The notes under the pieces are model-generated. The model saw only the letters and a program-made list of their open reading frames with translations, did not search any database and had not been told where the DNA came from. From an uncultured Eubacteriales bacterium (GTDB taxonomy: Bacteria > Bacillota > Clostridia > Oscillospirales > Acutalibacteraceae), in the NCBI GenBank assembly GCA_934489895.1, contig CAKSST010000015.1, positions 1 to 45,628 on the forward strand: a stretch of DNA of 45,628 nucleotides. The letters run 5' to 3'. Both the position numbers and the translations under genes were made by a program. Every line of letters begins with the position of its first letter. The stretch's first letter is position 1. Shown piece by piece: positions 17,719 to 26,349 of this stretch.

Positions 17719-18603
17719 ATGAAGACCACAAAAATAAGAATTATTTTCTTTGCTATAGCACTTACATATAATTTAATATTGGGATTTTACTTGAGAGACT
17801 TTCTTGTTCTCTCTCCCACTCTACAGGTATTCTATTTACTATCGGTTCTACCAACTTTGTTTTTAGCGGTTGAGATAAAATCAAAGGCAGTGAGAGCAGC
17901 GGTTTATATTTCGCTGATGCTCATTGCTTGTATGAATATTGCTTATGCGATTTATTGTCGAAGAGTATTTCCCATTTTATCAATCATATCACTTGGTGTT
18001 GTCTTTATGTATTTTGTTGCTTTTACTAATGCCACTCGTAAAGATAGTTTGTTGACGAAATTTTTTGTTTTCGTATTATCTGCTACAATTTTGTTATTGC
18101 TTTTCTCAGCATATATTTTCGTCTACAAACAGGATAATCTTTCTCTTACCAACGGTCAGGCAACGCTGTGGGATACAGCAACCGTGGAACTCGCAGACGA
18201 AATTTGCGGCGACAGTGATACTGATGAAGAAAAAGTAAAAACAATATATTATTGGATGACACATAATTTTGAGTATGATTATGATTGTAATCCGGTAATA
18301 CAGTATTTCAATGTTCATAAAACCTTAAGCACACGAAAAGGCATCTGTTATGACTTCTCCCATCTGTTTGCCGCACTATGTCGGAGTCAGCACATTCCCT
18401 GCTATGTAGTTGATGGCGATAAGCGGGATAATGCTCAATATCACCACACTTGGAATCGAATTTATTTTGACAACTCTTGGTGGAATATCGACGTAACCTT
18501 TGATATTATCCAAACAAAAAACCAAGATGAACTTTACAGCTTTCGAAAAATTGAAAATGCCTATATGCAGGATAAAGAATACTTTATAACGAAAATTTAT
18601 TAA
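17719..18603 (+). CDS. Membrane protein with transglutaminase-like domain
   Basis: A 294-aa protein. The first 140 or so residues form about four or five hydrophobic membrane segments. The rest is a transglutaminase/protease-like domain with the catalytic triad visible: Cys in KGICYDFSHLFAALCR (about residue 209), His in HHTWN (about 241) and Asp in WWNIDVTFD (about 257). Domains of this type act as proteases, peptidases or crosslinkers outside the membrane; the substrate is unknown. An AAAGGAG site precedes the ATG. It is a single-gene unit with its own terminator downstream. It lies just after the tRNA and may be the first gene of the accessory region. Confidence 0.85.
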   Translation: MKTTKIRIIFFAIALTYNLILGFYLRDFLVLSPTLQVFYLLSVLPTLFLAVEIKSKAVRAAVYISLMLIACMNIAYAIYCRRVFPILSIISLGVVFMYFVAFTNATRKDSLLTKFFVFVLSATILLLLFSAYIFVYKQDNLSLTNGQATLWDTATVELADEICGDSDTDEEKVKTIYYWMTHNFEYDYDCNPVIQYFNVHKTLSTRKGICYDFSHLFAALCRSQHIPCYVVDGDKRDNAQYHHTWNRIYFDNSWWNIDVTFDIIQTKNQDELYSFRKIENAYMQDKEYFITKIY

Positions 18604-18656
18604 TGCTACATATAAGCAAAAGGCACTCCCATCTTGCATTGCAATTGTTTTTATAA

Positions 18657-18696
18657 AAATCGTTCCTGATTTTCAAAATGGGAACGATTTATTTGC
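18657..18696 (+). terminator. Terminator after the transglutaminase-like gene
   Basis: AAATCGTTCC (18657-18666) pairs perfectly with GGAACGATTT (18681-18690), followed by a T-rich tail. Confidence 0.7.
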
Positions 18697-18715
18697 TTTT
18701 TAGTCTTAAAAACTA

Positions 18716-18744
18716 TTGCTATCATTCCTATTTTGTGGTATAAT
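18716..18744 (+). promoter_or_regulatory. Promoter of the Fic-helicase operon
   Basis: TTGCTA (18716-18721), 17-base spacer, TATAAT (18739-18744), 40 bases before the fic start codon. Confidence 0.72.
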
Positions 18745-18784
18745 ACATTCGTATAAGTTTAATTTCAATTAGGAGGCAACTCTA

Positions 18785-19693
18785 ATGAATTATATTAAGG
18801 TATCGAAGGCCGCTGAAAAGTGGGGTATTTCTGCTCGCCGTGTGCGCTTGCTTTGTGCAAATGGCAAGATCGATGGCGTTATTCGCAAGGGCAATCTCTA
18901 TATGATTCCCGAAAATGCGATGAAGCCACTTGATGGTAGAACTAACAAAAAGAATATTCTGCTTGATATTCAGCGTAAACGGGAAAGACTTTCTGAAATG
19001 CGTCCTTTGACACAGGGTGAGGTTGAACGTCTTACCGAGGAGTTTATGATTGATTTCACCTATAACTCCAATGCTATCGAAGGTAATACCTTAACACTTA
19101 AGGAAACTGCGCTTGCTTTGGAAGGTATGACTATTGACCAAAAACCACTTAAGGACCACCTTGAGGCGGTTGGCCATAGAGATGCTTTTCTTTATGTTCA
19201 GGATGTTGCCAAGCAAGAACTACCTTTGAGCGAGAATGTAATCAAAAATATTCACGCATTGGTACTGATGAATCGTCCCGACGATAAGGGCGTTTATCGC
19301 CGTATTCCTGTACGTATTATGGGGGCTTATACCGAACCGGTACAACCCTATATGATTGAACCGAGGATGACTGAACTTCTCTCTTCCAACGAAGAACGTA
19401 AAAACACAATGACGGATATTGAGCGTATTGCTCTCTTCCATCTTGAGTTTGAGGGAATACATCCCTTTATCGATGGAAACGGAAGAACAGGGCGTTTGAT
19501 TTTAAACCTTGATCTTATACGCAATGGTTATCCGCCAATCAACGTTAAATTTACCGACCGCAAACGCTACTACGATGCATTTGATGCGTTCTATAAGGAC
19601 AACAACTCCACACCTATGACTGAACTTATTGCAGAATACATCGACCTAAGATTTGATGATTATTTTAAAGTCTTAGAAAACAATACAAACTAA
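18785..19693 (+). CDS. Fic family protein with N-terminal DNA-binding-like domain
   Basis: A 302-aa protein. Residues 1-55 form a small helix-turn-helix-like module (VSKAAEKWGISARRVRLLC). The Fic domain follows, with the self-inhibitory motif SNAIEGN at about 97-103 and the catalytic loop HPFIDGNGRTGR at about 225-236. All catalytic residues of an AMP transferase (His, Asp/Asn, Gly, Arg) are present, so it is predicted to transfer AMP or a related group to a hydroxyl side chain of a target protein, kept in check by its own Glu. A GGAGGC site precedes the ATG. It is the first gene of a run with the SNF2 helicase, a membrane protein and a methyltransferase fusion, all on the plus strand with short gaps. 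Confidence 0.93.
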   Translation: MNYIKVSKAAEKWGISARRVRLLCANGKIDGVIRKGNLYMIPENAMKPLDGRTNKKNILLDIQRKRERLSEMRPLTQGEVERLTEEFMIDFTYNSNAIEGNTLTLKETALALEGMTIDQKPLKDHLEAVGHRDAFLYVQDVAKQELPLSENVIKNIHALVLMNRPDDKGVYRRIPVRIMGAYTEPVQPYMIEPRMTELLSSNEERKNTMTDIERIALFHLEFEGIHPFIDGNGRTGRLILNLDLIRNGYPPINVKFTDRKRYYDAFDAFYKDNNSTPMTELIAEYIDLRFDDYFKVLENNTN

Positions 19694-19731
19694 TTTAATT
19701 TTCACTTTATTCACTAAAAAGGAGGATGAAT

Positions 19732-22371
19732 ATGCAACAGACACCTTTTCATGCGTATTATACTGCACGTATGTTAGATGTAGCTATACAAGACAATGAT
19801 TTTGCACCCGTGTTTGCATCCTCCGGAATTGAAATATACCCGTTTCAAATTGCGGCAGCCTCTTTTGCTTTACATTCTAATCAAAAAGGTGCCATTTTGT
19901 GCGATGAAGCAGGTATGGGGAAAAGCCATGAAGCCATGCTTGTAATGGTTCAAAAATGGTTAGAAGGTTGCCGTAGGATTCTTCTTTGTATCCCAAATGC
20001 AGATTTATTAAACCAATGGCTTGAACTTTTAAACGAATATTATACGGTTCCTTTTGTTAGCATGGTCAATACGAATGACTGGAATAACAACGGTAAAACT
20101 TTTGAGCAGGATGGTATCGTTATAACAACCTATGATTTTGCTTGCGAGCATTTTTATGAAGCCCAGACAGTAGATTGGGAATTAACCATATTTGAAGAAG
20201 CAAATGTTTTGTCTGGTGTATATCTTCCCGACAATAAGCAGGCAAAAACACTTAAAAACATATCAAAAAACTCTTTTAAGTTACTGCTTACAGGAACCCC
20301 TATTGAAAAGAATATAATGGATCTTTACGGTCTTGTATGGTTTATTGATGAAACCGTTTTACCTAATGAACAAGAATTTTTAAAGCGATATTTAAGAAAA
20401 CCTGAAAATTATCCAGAACTTTCTGCAAAGGTTTCTAAATTTTGCTTCAGAACGCTTCGTTCTCAGGCAAGGTCATACGCAAAAATTACCGACCGCGTAT
20501 TGTTGACCTATGAATATGCTCTAACTTCTGCTGAACAAGAGTTATATAATAAACTTTATACCTACATAAATAAGCCTAACAAAATAGCTTTTCCAGAGAT
20601 GGATTCCTATGATCTTGCTCTGAAAATTTTGGGACTGCAAAGTTCTTCAAATGCCGCGATATTACAAACAGTTAAAGGAATTATCAAGCGTTTGCAGAGC
20701 AACTCAAATGCCACAGAGGAACTAAATGAATGGCAAGAAATACAACACTTGTGTGAATCTATTGAGACAGACAGCAAACTTATTGCTTTAAGGAAAATCT
20801 TAGATTCAGTTTTCTCAGCAAATAAAAAACTGGGTTATTCTAAAAAGGCTGTTGTTTTTACCGAGAGTGTTGAAACACAAAAGATGCTTTATGAAGTTCT
20901 GAACGAAAATTATGCTGTTGTAGTATATAACGGTTCCAAAAGTTTTGATGCTATTAAACAATTCAAAGGACAAGCCGAAGTATTGATTTCTACCGATAAC
21001 GGTGCTAAAGGTTTTAATCTTCAGGATGCCGCTGTGGTTATTCATTACGATTTGCCGTATAACACCTTAAAAATCGAACAGCGTATCGACCGTTGCCATC
21101 GTCTTGGTCAACAAAATGATGTTTTATCGATTGCTTTTATTGATAAGAATAATTTTTCCGATGTTCGCAAGTTGGAACTCGTTAATAAACGCGTTCTCGT
21201 TACAGACGGTGTTTTTGGTGTGAGTGATAATATTATTGGCGGTTTCACAGATAATCTCGATATGGGTATGCAAGAGGTATTATCAACTCTTCGTAGTAAG
21301 ACGCAAATTGAAAAGGATTATCAAGAAACCCTTTCGCACAAGGAAATTGTAAATAAACAGGCACTTTCTTCGGCAGAAGATATGCTGTTTACGACCTTCA
21401 CTAAAGAAATCGCTGATAAAATGCAATTAACGCCTAAGTATATCAGCGATAAGGCAGAAAGTTTAAACGCAGACCTTTGGAACATTGTAAAATACTTTTT
21501 TGATCAATACAATCAAAATCATACCGAATGTCATTTTATCATAGATGATGAAGCAAAAACTGTTACCGCATCAAACTATGAGAAATTGCCTACCTTGTTT
21601 TACTATTGGGATGGTAGCAGAAATAAAAAGTATACAAGCTTAAAATCATACGGTATGTCACCCGATTTTAAGCCGCATTATGGCCGTATAACATTGTCAA
21701 GTATAATTGGCAGAGGCATTATTCATGAGATTGAATGTCCCGATGATGGTGTACTGTGCGTTAGGTCCAATAAGGCTCCTTGCAGTGTTGCACTCTACAA
21801 TGTTATAATGTCTAATAAAGAAAAGCAATTATGTGAAATGCCCGTAATGATTGGCGAAACCGAAGATGAAAAAGGACTTACAACTACTGAATGTATGGAA
21901 GTGCTATCAGCCGAAGTTTTGTCCTTCACGTGCAGCACACATAGTTCACCGCATTGGCTGAAAAGCAGTAGCAAACCGCATAAAATTGATAGACTTTTAG
22001 ATTTGGAATCGCTTATAAGTCAAAGGCAAGATGCATTTTCTTCGGAGTCCGAAGAACGTATTCGCCAGTTAGAGTCTGAAATTAAGATTAAAAAGGCGGA
22101 ACTAACAAAGCAAATTGACCGTATGAATGCAGAGCTATCCGAACTTGAAAGTCAGCGTGACGGCATTACTGATGACCGTATGAAACTGCTTTCGTTGGAC
22201 AAGCAAATAAATATGCTTCGACAAACGGTTTTAAAACAAGAAGAAAATCAGTTCTTTGAAACAATGCGACTTGATTTGGAACTTGAAGACGGAATAAAAG
22301 AAATTACCGATGTCGAGAAGATTACAGCAAAGGCAGTTAGAGAATTTTTGATAAGGATGGAATCATTATAA
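19732..22371 (+). CDS. SNF2-type DEAD/DEAH-like helicase
   Basis: An 879-aa superfamily 2 ATPase. ATG 19732 is chosen because GGAGG ends 6 bases before it; an ATG two codons earlier abuts the site. Motif I is CDEAGMGKSHEA near residues 57-68; motif II is unusual, FEEAN instead of DEAH (about 153); motif III is LLLTGTPIEKN; motif VI is QRIDRCHRLGQ near 449. The C-terminal third has an unrecognised domain and then a long coiled coil (about 760-850, rich in Glu, Lys, Leu). SNF2-like enzymes move along DNA and occur in DISARM and some restriction systems. Its placement between Fic and a DNA methyltransferase points to a defence role, which is an inference. Confidence 0.9.
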   Translation: MQQTPFHAYYTARMLDVAIQDNDFAPVFASSGIEIYPFQIAAASFALHSNQKGAILCDEAGMGKSHEAMLVMVQKWLEGCRRILLCIPNADLLNQWLELLNEYYTVPFVSMVNTNDWNNNGKTFEQDGIVITTYDFACEHFYEAQTVDWELTIFEEANVLSGVYLPDNKQAKTLKNISKNSFKLLLTGTPIEKNIMDLYGLVWFIDETVLPNEQEFLKRYLRKPENYPELSAKVSKFCFRTLRSQARSYAKITDRVLLTYEYALTSAEQELYNKLYTYINKPNKIAFPEMDSYDLALKILGLQSSSNAAILQTVKGIIKRLQSNSNATEELNEWQEIQHLCESIETDSKLIALRKILDSVFSANKKLGYSKKAVVFTESVETQKMLYEVLNENYAVVVYNGSKSFDAIKQFKGQAEVLISTDNGAKGFNLQDAAVVIHYDLPYNTLKIEQRIDRCHRLGQQNDVLSIAFIDKNNFSDVRKLELVNKRVLVTDGVFGVSDNIIGGFTDNLDMGMQEVLSTLRSKTQIEKDYQETLSHKEIVNKQALSSAEDMLFTTFTKEIADKMQLTPKYISDKAESLNADLWNIVKYFFDQYNQNHTECHFIIDDEAKTVTASNYEKLPTLFYYWDGSRNKKYTSLKSYGMSPDFKPHYGRITLSSIIGRGIIHEIECPDDGVLCVRSNKAPCSVALYNVIMSNKEKQLCEMPVMIGETEDEKGLTTTECMEVLSAEVLSFTCSTHSSPHWLKSSSKPHKIDRLLDLESLISQRQDAFSSESEERIRQLESEIKIKKAELTKQIDRMNAELSELESQRDGITDDRMKLLSLDKQINMLRQTVLKQEENQFFETMRLDLELEDGIKEITDVEKITAKAVREFLIRMESL

Positions 22372-23079
22372 ATGGAAGAAGCTATACGAGAATTAACACA
22401 AGAAATTCAGAGGATTAACGGAACTTTTGATTGGGCAGCAGCTATTTCAGCTATATGCTCTGTGATTTCTCTAATTGCAATTGTGGTTTTGCTAAAAGAA
22501 CGCAAGGAGAAACAGCGACCCTATTTGCAAATATCTTTTGAATTAGTTAAAAGCAGTTTGGTGTGTCTTGTCATTAGGAATGTAGGTTCTACACCGGCAA
22601 GTTTAAAAGAAATTTTATTCAATAAAGATTTTGTTGATCAACTTCCTCCAAAAGCTTCAGAACATTCAAAGGATAGAAAAGGTTTAAATATATCAATATA
22701 TCCTAACAATCAATGGGTGCTTTGTTTGGATGTGATAACACCTACTGTTTTAAAATACAAAAATACAAAGTTGGAAGTTTCATATACATATACCGCAAAA
22801 GGTAAAAAGAAAAAGTATAAGGAAAAAGAAATAGTTGAATTTAAGGATTATTCAGGCTTTTTAATATATATTTCAGAAATGGATGAAATGCGAAATGAAA
22901 TTAAAAAGCTTGGAAATACACTTGAAAAAGTCAATAAAACACTTTCAAAAACATCTAATTTAGTTCCCTCAGACACTTATATAGAGAGTTATACTTCTCT
23001 TTCTGATCAGTACAACAAAATGGCATTTGTAGAAGAAAACACAATATTAAATAATTCGGAGGAAAAGAAAAATGGCTGA
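22372..23079 (+). CDS. Single-pass membrane protein of unknown function
   Basis: A 235-aa protein whose ATG directly follows the helicase stop codon. One membrane segment lies at about residues 20-42 (AAISAICSVISLIAIVVLL). The cytoplasmic part has an immunoglobulin-like, strand-rich stretch (about 50-165) and then a helical tail with Glu/Lys heptads. I do not recognise a family. The tight packing (no gap upstream, 8-base overlap with the next gene) implies it works with its neighbours, perhaps anchoring the module to the membrane. Confidence 0.75.
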   Translation: MEEAIRELTQEIQRINGTFDWAAAISAICSVISLIAIVVLLKERKEKQRPYLQISFELVKSSLVCLVIRNVGSTPASLKEILFNKDFVDQLPPKASEHSKDRKGLNISIYPNNQWVLCLDVITPTVLKYKNTKLEVSYTYTAKGKKKKYKEKEIVEFKDYSGFLIYISEMDEMRNEIKKLGNTLEKVNKTLSKTSNLVPSDTYIESYTSLSDQYNKMAFVEENTILNNSEEKKNG

Positions 23080-24307
23080 TATTATGGATGGAATGAGCAT
23101 GAATTTAGAACAGGCTAATATGGACAAGCTGAAAGCAGTATTTCCGGAATGCTTTGCTGAGGGTAAGCTGGATATTGATAAATTGCTGTCCCTTTGTGGT
23201 GAATATATTGATAACGACTTTGAAAAGTATAAATTTGAATGGAAAGGTAAGGCTGAGAGCCTTCGTCTCGCCCAAAAGCGTTCTACAGGCACACTTCGTC
23301 CTTGTCCTGAAGATAGCGTAAATTGGGATACTACCCAAAACCTTTACATAGAGGGAGATAACCTCGAAGTTTTAAAACTCCTTCAAACTGCATATTTCCG
23401 TAAGGTTAAAATGATTTATATTGATCCTCCTTATAACACCGGCAACGATTTTGTATATGAGGACGATTTTGCCGATCCTATGGCCCGTTACAAGGAAGTT
23501 ACTCAGCAAACCACAAAATCAAACCCCGAAACTATGGGTAGATTCCATACAAATTGGCTTAATATGATGTATCCTCGTCTTCGCCTTGCCTCTAACCTTT
23601 TGCGAGATGATGGTGTTATTTGTATATCCATTGATGATCATGAGGTGACTAATTTAAGAAAACTTTGTGATGAGATTTTTGGCGAGGAAAATTTTGAAGG
23701 ACATATTCACTGGAGAAGAAGACACAACCAACCTAACGATAAAACAAAAATGATAGGTTTGGTTGCTGAACATGTGCTTGTTTATGCAAAAAACTCTGAA
23801 AAAGAGCATCTTCAAAACTTCACTATCAAACATAATCAAAAAATAGAATCCGACGATGGCACATATCAGATAGATGTGATTGCTGAATATACTGCATTAG
23901 GTTCAAAAAATGTTGTTCTCATTGAATGTAAAAAGTACACAAGAAGCATAGAGCGTGATATTGTTGCGACACTACACACAAAATTGCAAAGCCTCGGTGC
24001 TCAAAAAGGCATTATAATATCTACCGCAGGATATCAAAGTGGAGCAACACAATATGCGAACAAACACGGTATAGCCTTATGGCAGATTTGTGATAACTAC
24101 ATAAAACATTATAGTGCATCTGCAGATAAACACATTTCAGATGATATGAAGTTCCAATTAGAGATGGAGCGTCATTTGCCTAAATTCTTCGCTTTGGAGT
24201 GGGATTGCTCAAAGGATTATCCGTGTGAGCAGATATATCCTACAGAAGAAATGTTAAAAGAAGCGAGAAATAAAGCAAAAGAAACGTGGAGAAGTAAAAA
24301 CAAATAA
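23072..24307 (+). CDS. Chimera: truncated Type III-like DNA methyltransferase fused to Mrr-like nuclease domain
   Basis: A 411-aa frame. Residues 1-243 match the N-terminal half of a beta-class adenine methyltransferase (Mod) of Type III restriction systems: LYIEGDNLEVLKLL, the catalytic MIYIDPPYNTGNDFVYEDDF (117-120 DPPY core region), ISIDDHEVTNLR. The C-terminal part of Mod, which carries the FxGxG SAM-binding motif in this class, is absent. From about residue 247 a different domain begins, with Asp268, Glu285 and Lys287 spaced as in a PD-(D/E)xK nuclease (QIDVIAEY, then LIECKKY) and GIIISTAGYQSGA typical of Mrr-type endonucleases. Lacking SAM motif I, it is unlikely to methylate. It could be a deletion joint between a mod and a neighbouring restriction gene, or a real fused effector. 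GGAGGAAAAG precedes the ATG. Confidence 0.85.
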   Translation: MADIMDGMSMNLEQANMDKLKAVFPECFAEGKLDIDKLLSLCGEYIDNDFEKYKFEWKGKAESLRLAQKRSTGTLRPCPEDSVNWDTTQNLYIEGDNLEVLKLLQTAYFRKVKMIYIDPPYNTGNDFVYEDDFADPMARYKEVTQQTTKSNPETMGRFHTNWLNMMYPRLRLASNLLRDDGVICISIDDHEVTNLRKLCDEIFGEENFEGHIHWRRRHNQPNDKTKMIGLVAEHVLVYAKNSEKEHLQNFTIKHNQKIESDDGTYQIDVIAEYTALGSKNVVLIECKKYTRSIERDIVATLHTKLQSLGAQKGIIISTAGYQSGATQYANKHGIALWQICDNYIKHYSASADKHISDDMKFQLEMERHLPKFFALEWDCSKDYPCEQIYPTEEMLKEARNKAKETWRSKNK

Positions 24308-24505
24308 TCTAATGGCGGCAAGGATGAAAATCCTTGTCGCTTTGATATTTACGGTAAGATTCTCTGGACTTGTGAAAAGTGCTGTGGTATGTGTTTGTGT
24401 TGCAAAGGAGGTGCAACGCACATGACAACACTTGAAGATTTATACTATGGCAACATCGGTCTGCAAAAAGGCGCACTAAACGAGGCACAAGGGTGCGGTG
24501 GCTAA
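24308..24505 (+). pseudogene. Cys-rich short coding remnant in frame after the methyltransferase-nuclease stop
   Basis: The 65 codons after the TAA at 24305-24307 remain open and read as a Cys-rich segment (ILWTCEKCCGMCLCCKGG). An ATG at 24422 with AAGGAGGTG upstream then starts a 27-aa peptide beginning MTTLEDLYYGNI before a double stop. The Cys-rich part and the LEDLYYGNI start both resemble small proteins carried by clostridial integrative elements, but here both are truncated. This is most likely an insertion or deletion scar where the restriction subunit would be expected. Confidence 0.45.
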
Positions 24506-24597
24506 TAGTATTGATACTTCAATTAAAATATGATAAAATAAAGTCCGGTTTATGGGACAGTAGTTGTGCTATTATCATATTACAGAGGTGATAAAAT

Positions 24598-25032
24598 ATG
24601 GATTTATGGGATAGACTGGCCGGTGGTCTTCAAGAATACGTTGAAAATTATTGCCTGTATATAAGTCAATCGAAGATCAAGCCGTCGTACGAAGTGGACT
24701 ATGAAATTGATTGCTTAGATAAGTTGCATAAGCATACCACTGTTAACGATTATTGGGTACATCAAATTTCCGGTTGTAAACATATCAATGACTTGCCGAC
24801 ATATTTACAGGAACTTGTGTTACAGTATTTGCCTCGGTTCTTTATAAGATACCCAGAATATCAGAATTTAGATTGTTTGAAAATAAGTAATTTGTCTTTT
24901 TTAGATTACGGATTGCCTGTAGAACATAAGTCCGATGTTGATGTGTCTGAAGAAATTGCAAAATTCAGAGAATATTGCAGATTACCTGATAAGAAGCCCG
25001 AACAACTCACAGAAGAAGAGCTGCAGAAGTAA
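24598..25032 (+). CDS. Unknown protein with C-terminal FLDYGLP motif
   Basis: A 144-aa acidic protein with no membrane segment or signal peptide and no family that I recognise. The ATG follows an AGAGGTG site. The last 45 residues (LSFLDYGLPVEHKSD ... EEIAKFREYCRLPDKKPEQL) are clearly related to the N-terminus of the protein at 25716-26030. It is the first of four closely packed small genes. Confidence 0.7.
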   Translation: MDLWDRLAGGLQEYVENYCLYISQSKIKPSYEVDYEIDCLDKLHKHTTVNDYWVHQISGCKHINDLPTYLQELVLQYLPRFFIRYPEYQNLDCLKISNLSFLDYGLPVEHKSDVDVSEEIAKFREYCRLPDKKPEQLTEEELQK

Positions 25033-25057
25033 AGAGTAAGTGGAAAAGAGGTTTTCT

Positions 25058-25714
25058 ATGTTTGAATTATATGATATTGTTAGAGTAAAAAAAGAATACC
25101 CTGAACTATCTTTAACACCCAATAATATTGGAACTATTGTTGATATTCATAACGGTGGCAAGGCTTATACTGTTGAGTTTATAGATGAAAATTTTGAAAC
25201 TATAGAAGAAGCTCTCTATAGAGAATTTTCCGAAAGTGAGTTGGAAAAGGCTACAATCATATACGGTCTGGATTTGCCAAACGATGTTGCGGAAAGAAAT
25301 GCGCTTATAATGATGAAACAGTTAGGCATTACGAAAGAAGATATAGAGAACTGCAAGATAGATGACACAGATTACATATGTAATGATGATAATGTTTTAG
25401 AACAACTTATTGCCATTAGAAATATGACAGATGAGGAATTTGATAAGTATCAATGTGAAGTTCTAAAAAAAGAATATTTACCTTTCATAATTGTTGATGA
25501 GAACAAAAATATTATCGGCTTTAAAAGTGATACTCCTTTGAGGAGGTTTATTGAAAACTATATGAAACATTGTAAAAAAGCTAAAAAGCAACAAGCAAAT
25601 ACCTACTATGATGGTCATTATGAAGAAAGCAAATTATCTTTGGAAGAAATTGAAAAGCAACTTGAAGAAGAAAAGAAAAAAGTTGAGCAGATGACGGAAT
25701 GGGAAGGCATTTAG
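25058..25714 (+). CDS. DUF4926-like domain protein
   Basis: A 218-aa protein. I choose the ATG at 25058 (AAGAGG 8 bases upstream) over an earlier in-frame GTG at 25040. Residues 1-65 resemble the small DUF4926 domain (MFELYDIVRVKK ... NIGTIVDIHNGGKAYTVEFID), a beta-rich module found beside toxin-immunity and antitoxin-like genes. The rest is helical, acidic and ends in a Glu/Lys-rich coil. The next gene begins one base after its stop. Function unknown. Confidence 0.72.
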   Translation: MFELYDIVRVKKEYPELSLTPNNIGTIVDIHNGGKAYTVEFIDENFETIEEALYREFSESELEKATIIYGLDLPNDVAERNALIMMKQLGITKEDIENCKIDDTDYICNDDNVLEQLIAIRNMTDEEFDKYQCEVLKKEYLPFIIVDENKNIIGFKSDTPLRRFIENYMKHCKKAKKQQANTYYDGHYEESKLSLEEIEKQLEEEKKKVEQMTEWEGI

Positions 25715-25715
25715 A

Positions 25716-26030
25716 ATGAAAGAGAACAATTTGAACTTTTTGGATAATGGCTTGCCACTGGAGTCGGGAAATTTTGAAATATCAAGTAACGAAATTTCAA
25801 AATTTAGAGAATTTTGTTGTTACCTGGGTAAGAAGCCAAGCGAATTAACCGAAGTTGAACTTATTAAATATTATGAATTTTTCAAACTTCACGAAAAAGA
25901 TGAAGATCCGAATAAAACCGTTTTGTGTCCACGCTGTGGAAGTGAAATAGTTTTTGAGGAACATGGAAATAGTTATGAAATTAGGTGTTCAACCGAAGGA
26001 TGTATAAAAATGACGTTTAGAGGGATATAA
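25716..26030 (+). CDS. Small zinc-ribbon protein with FLDNGLP motif
   Basis: A 104-aa protein. The first 55 residues repeat the pattern seen at the end of the protein at 24598-25032 (FLDNGLPLE ... EISKFREFCCYLGKKPSEL). The C-terminus has a likely zinc ribbon: LCPRCGSEIVF followed by EIRCSTEGCI, four Cys in two CxxC-like pairs. It may bind nucleic acid or a protein partner. The start follows directly on the previous gene. Confidence 0.68.
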   Translation: MKENNLNFLDNGLPLESGNFEISSNEISKFREFCCYLGKKPSELTEVELIKYYEFFKLHEKDEDPNKTVLCPRCGSEIVFEEHGNSYEIRCSTEGCIKMTFRGI

Positions 26031-26055
26031 GATAAGAACGTAAGGAGCATATTGA

Positions 26056-26223
26056 ATGGTAGGAAAATTAACAGAAGAAGAAAAAAGATTGAGTGAAATT
26101 TTTGAACCATATTTTAATTATAAAACTTGTCAATTGTTTGAAGATGCACCCAATGAAGCGGTAGAAGCATTAAAACAATTCAGAAAAATAGGTAAAGAGT
26201 ATACAAACCCTGATAATATATAA
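26056..26223 (+). CDS. Small acidic protein, 55 aa
   Basis: ATG 26056 with AAGGAG 8 bases upstream; it ends at TAA 26223. The sequence starts MVGKLTEEEKRLSEIFEPYF and is mainly helical. No family recognised. Its position after three tightly linked genes suggests the same transcript. Confidence 0.5.
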   Translation: MVGKLTEEEKRLSEIFEPYFNYKTCQLFEDAPNEAVEALKQFRKIGKEYTNPDNI

Positions 26224-26298
26224 ACCATATAATACTAAAAAATATTGTAATTAATGTTTTCTTGAAAGTCGAAATTAACCTTTTTTACATTTATATCA

Positions 26299-26330
26299 AA
26301 GAGTCGCGGTGGTCGCGGCTCTTAATTTTT
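26299..26330 (+). terminator. Terminator after the small-protein cluster
   Basis: AAGAGTCGCG / CGCGGCTCTT (26299-26308, 26314-26323) with a 5-base loop, followed by AATTTTTTAT. Confidence 0.65.
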
Positions 26331-26349
26331 TATAAAAGAGGTTAAAAAT

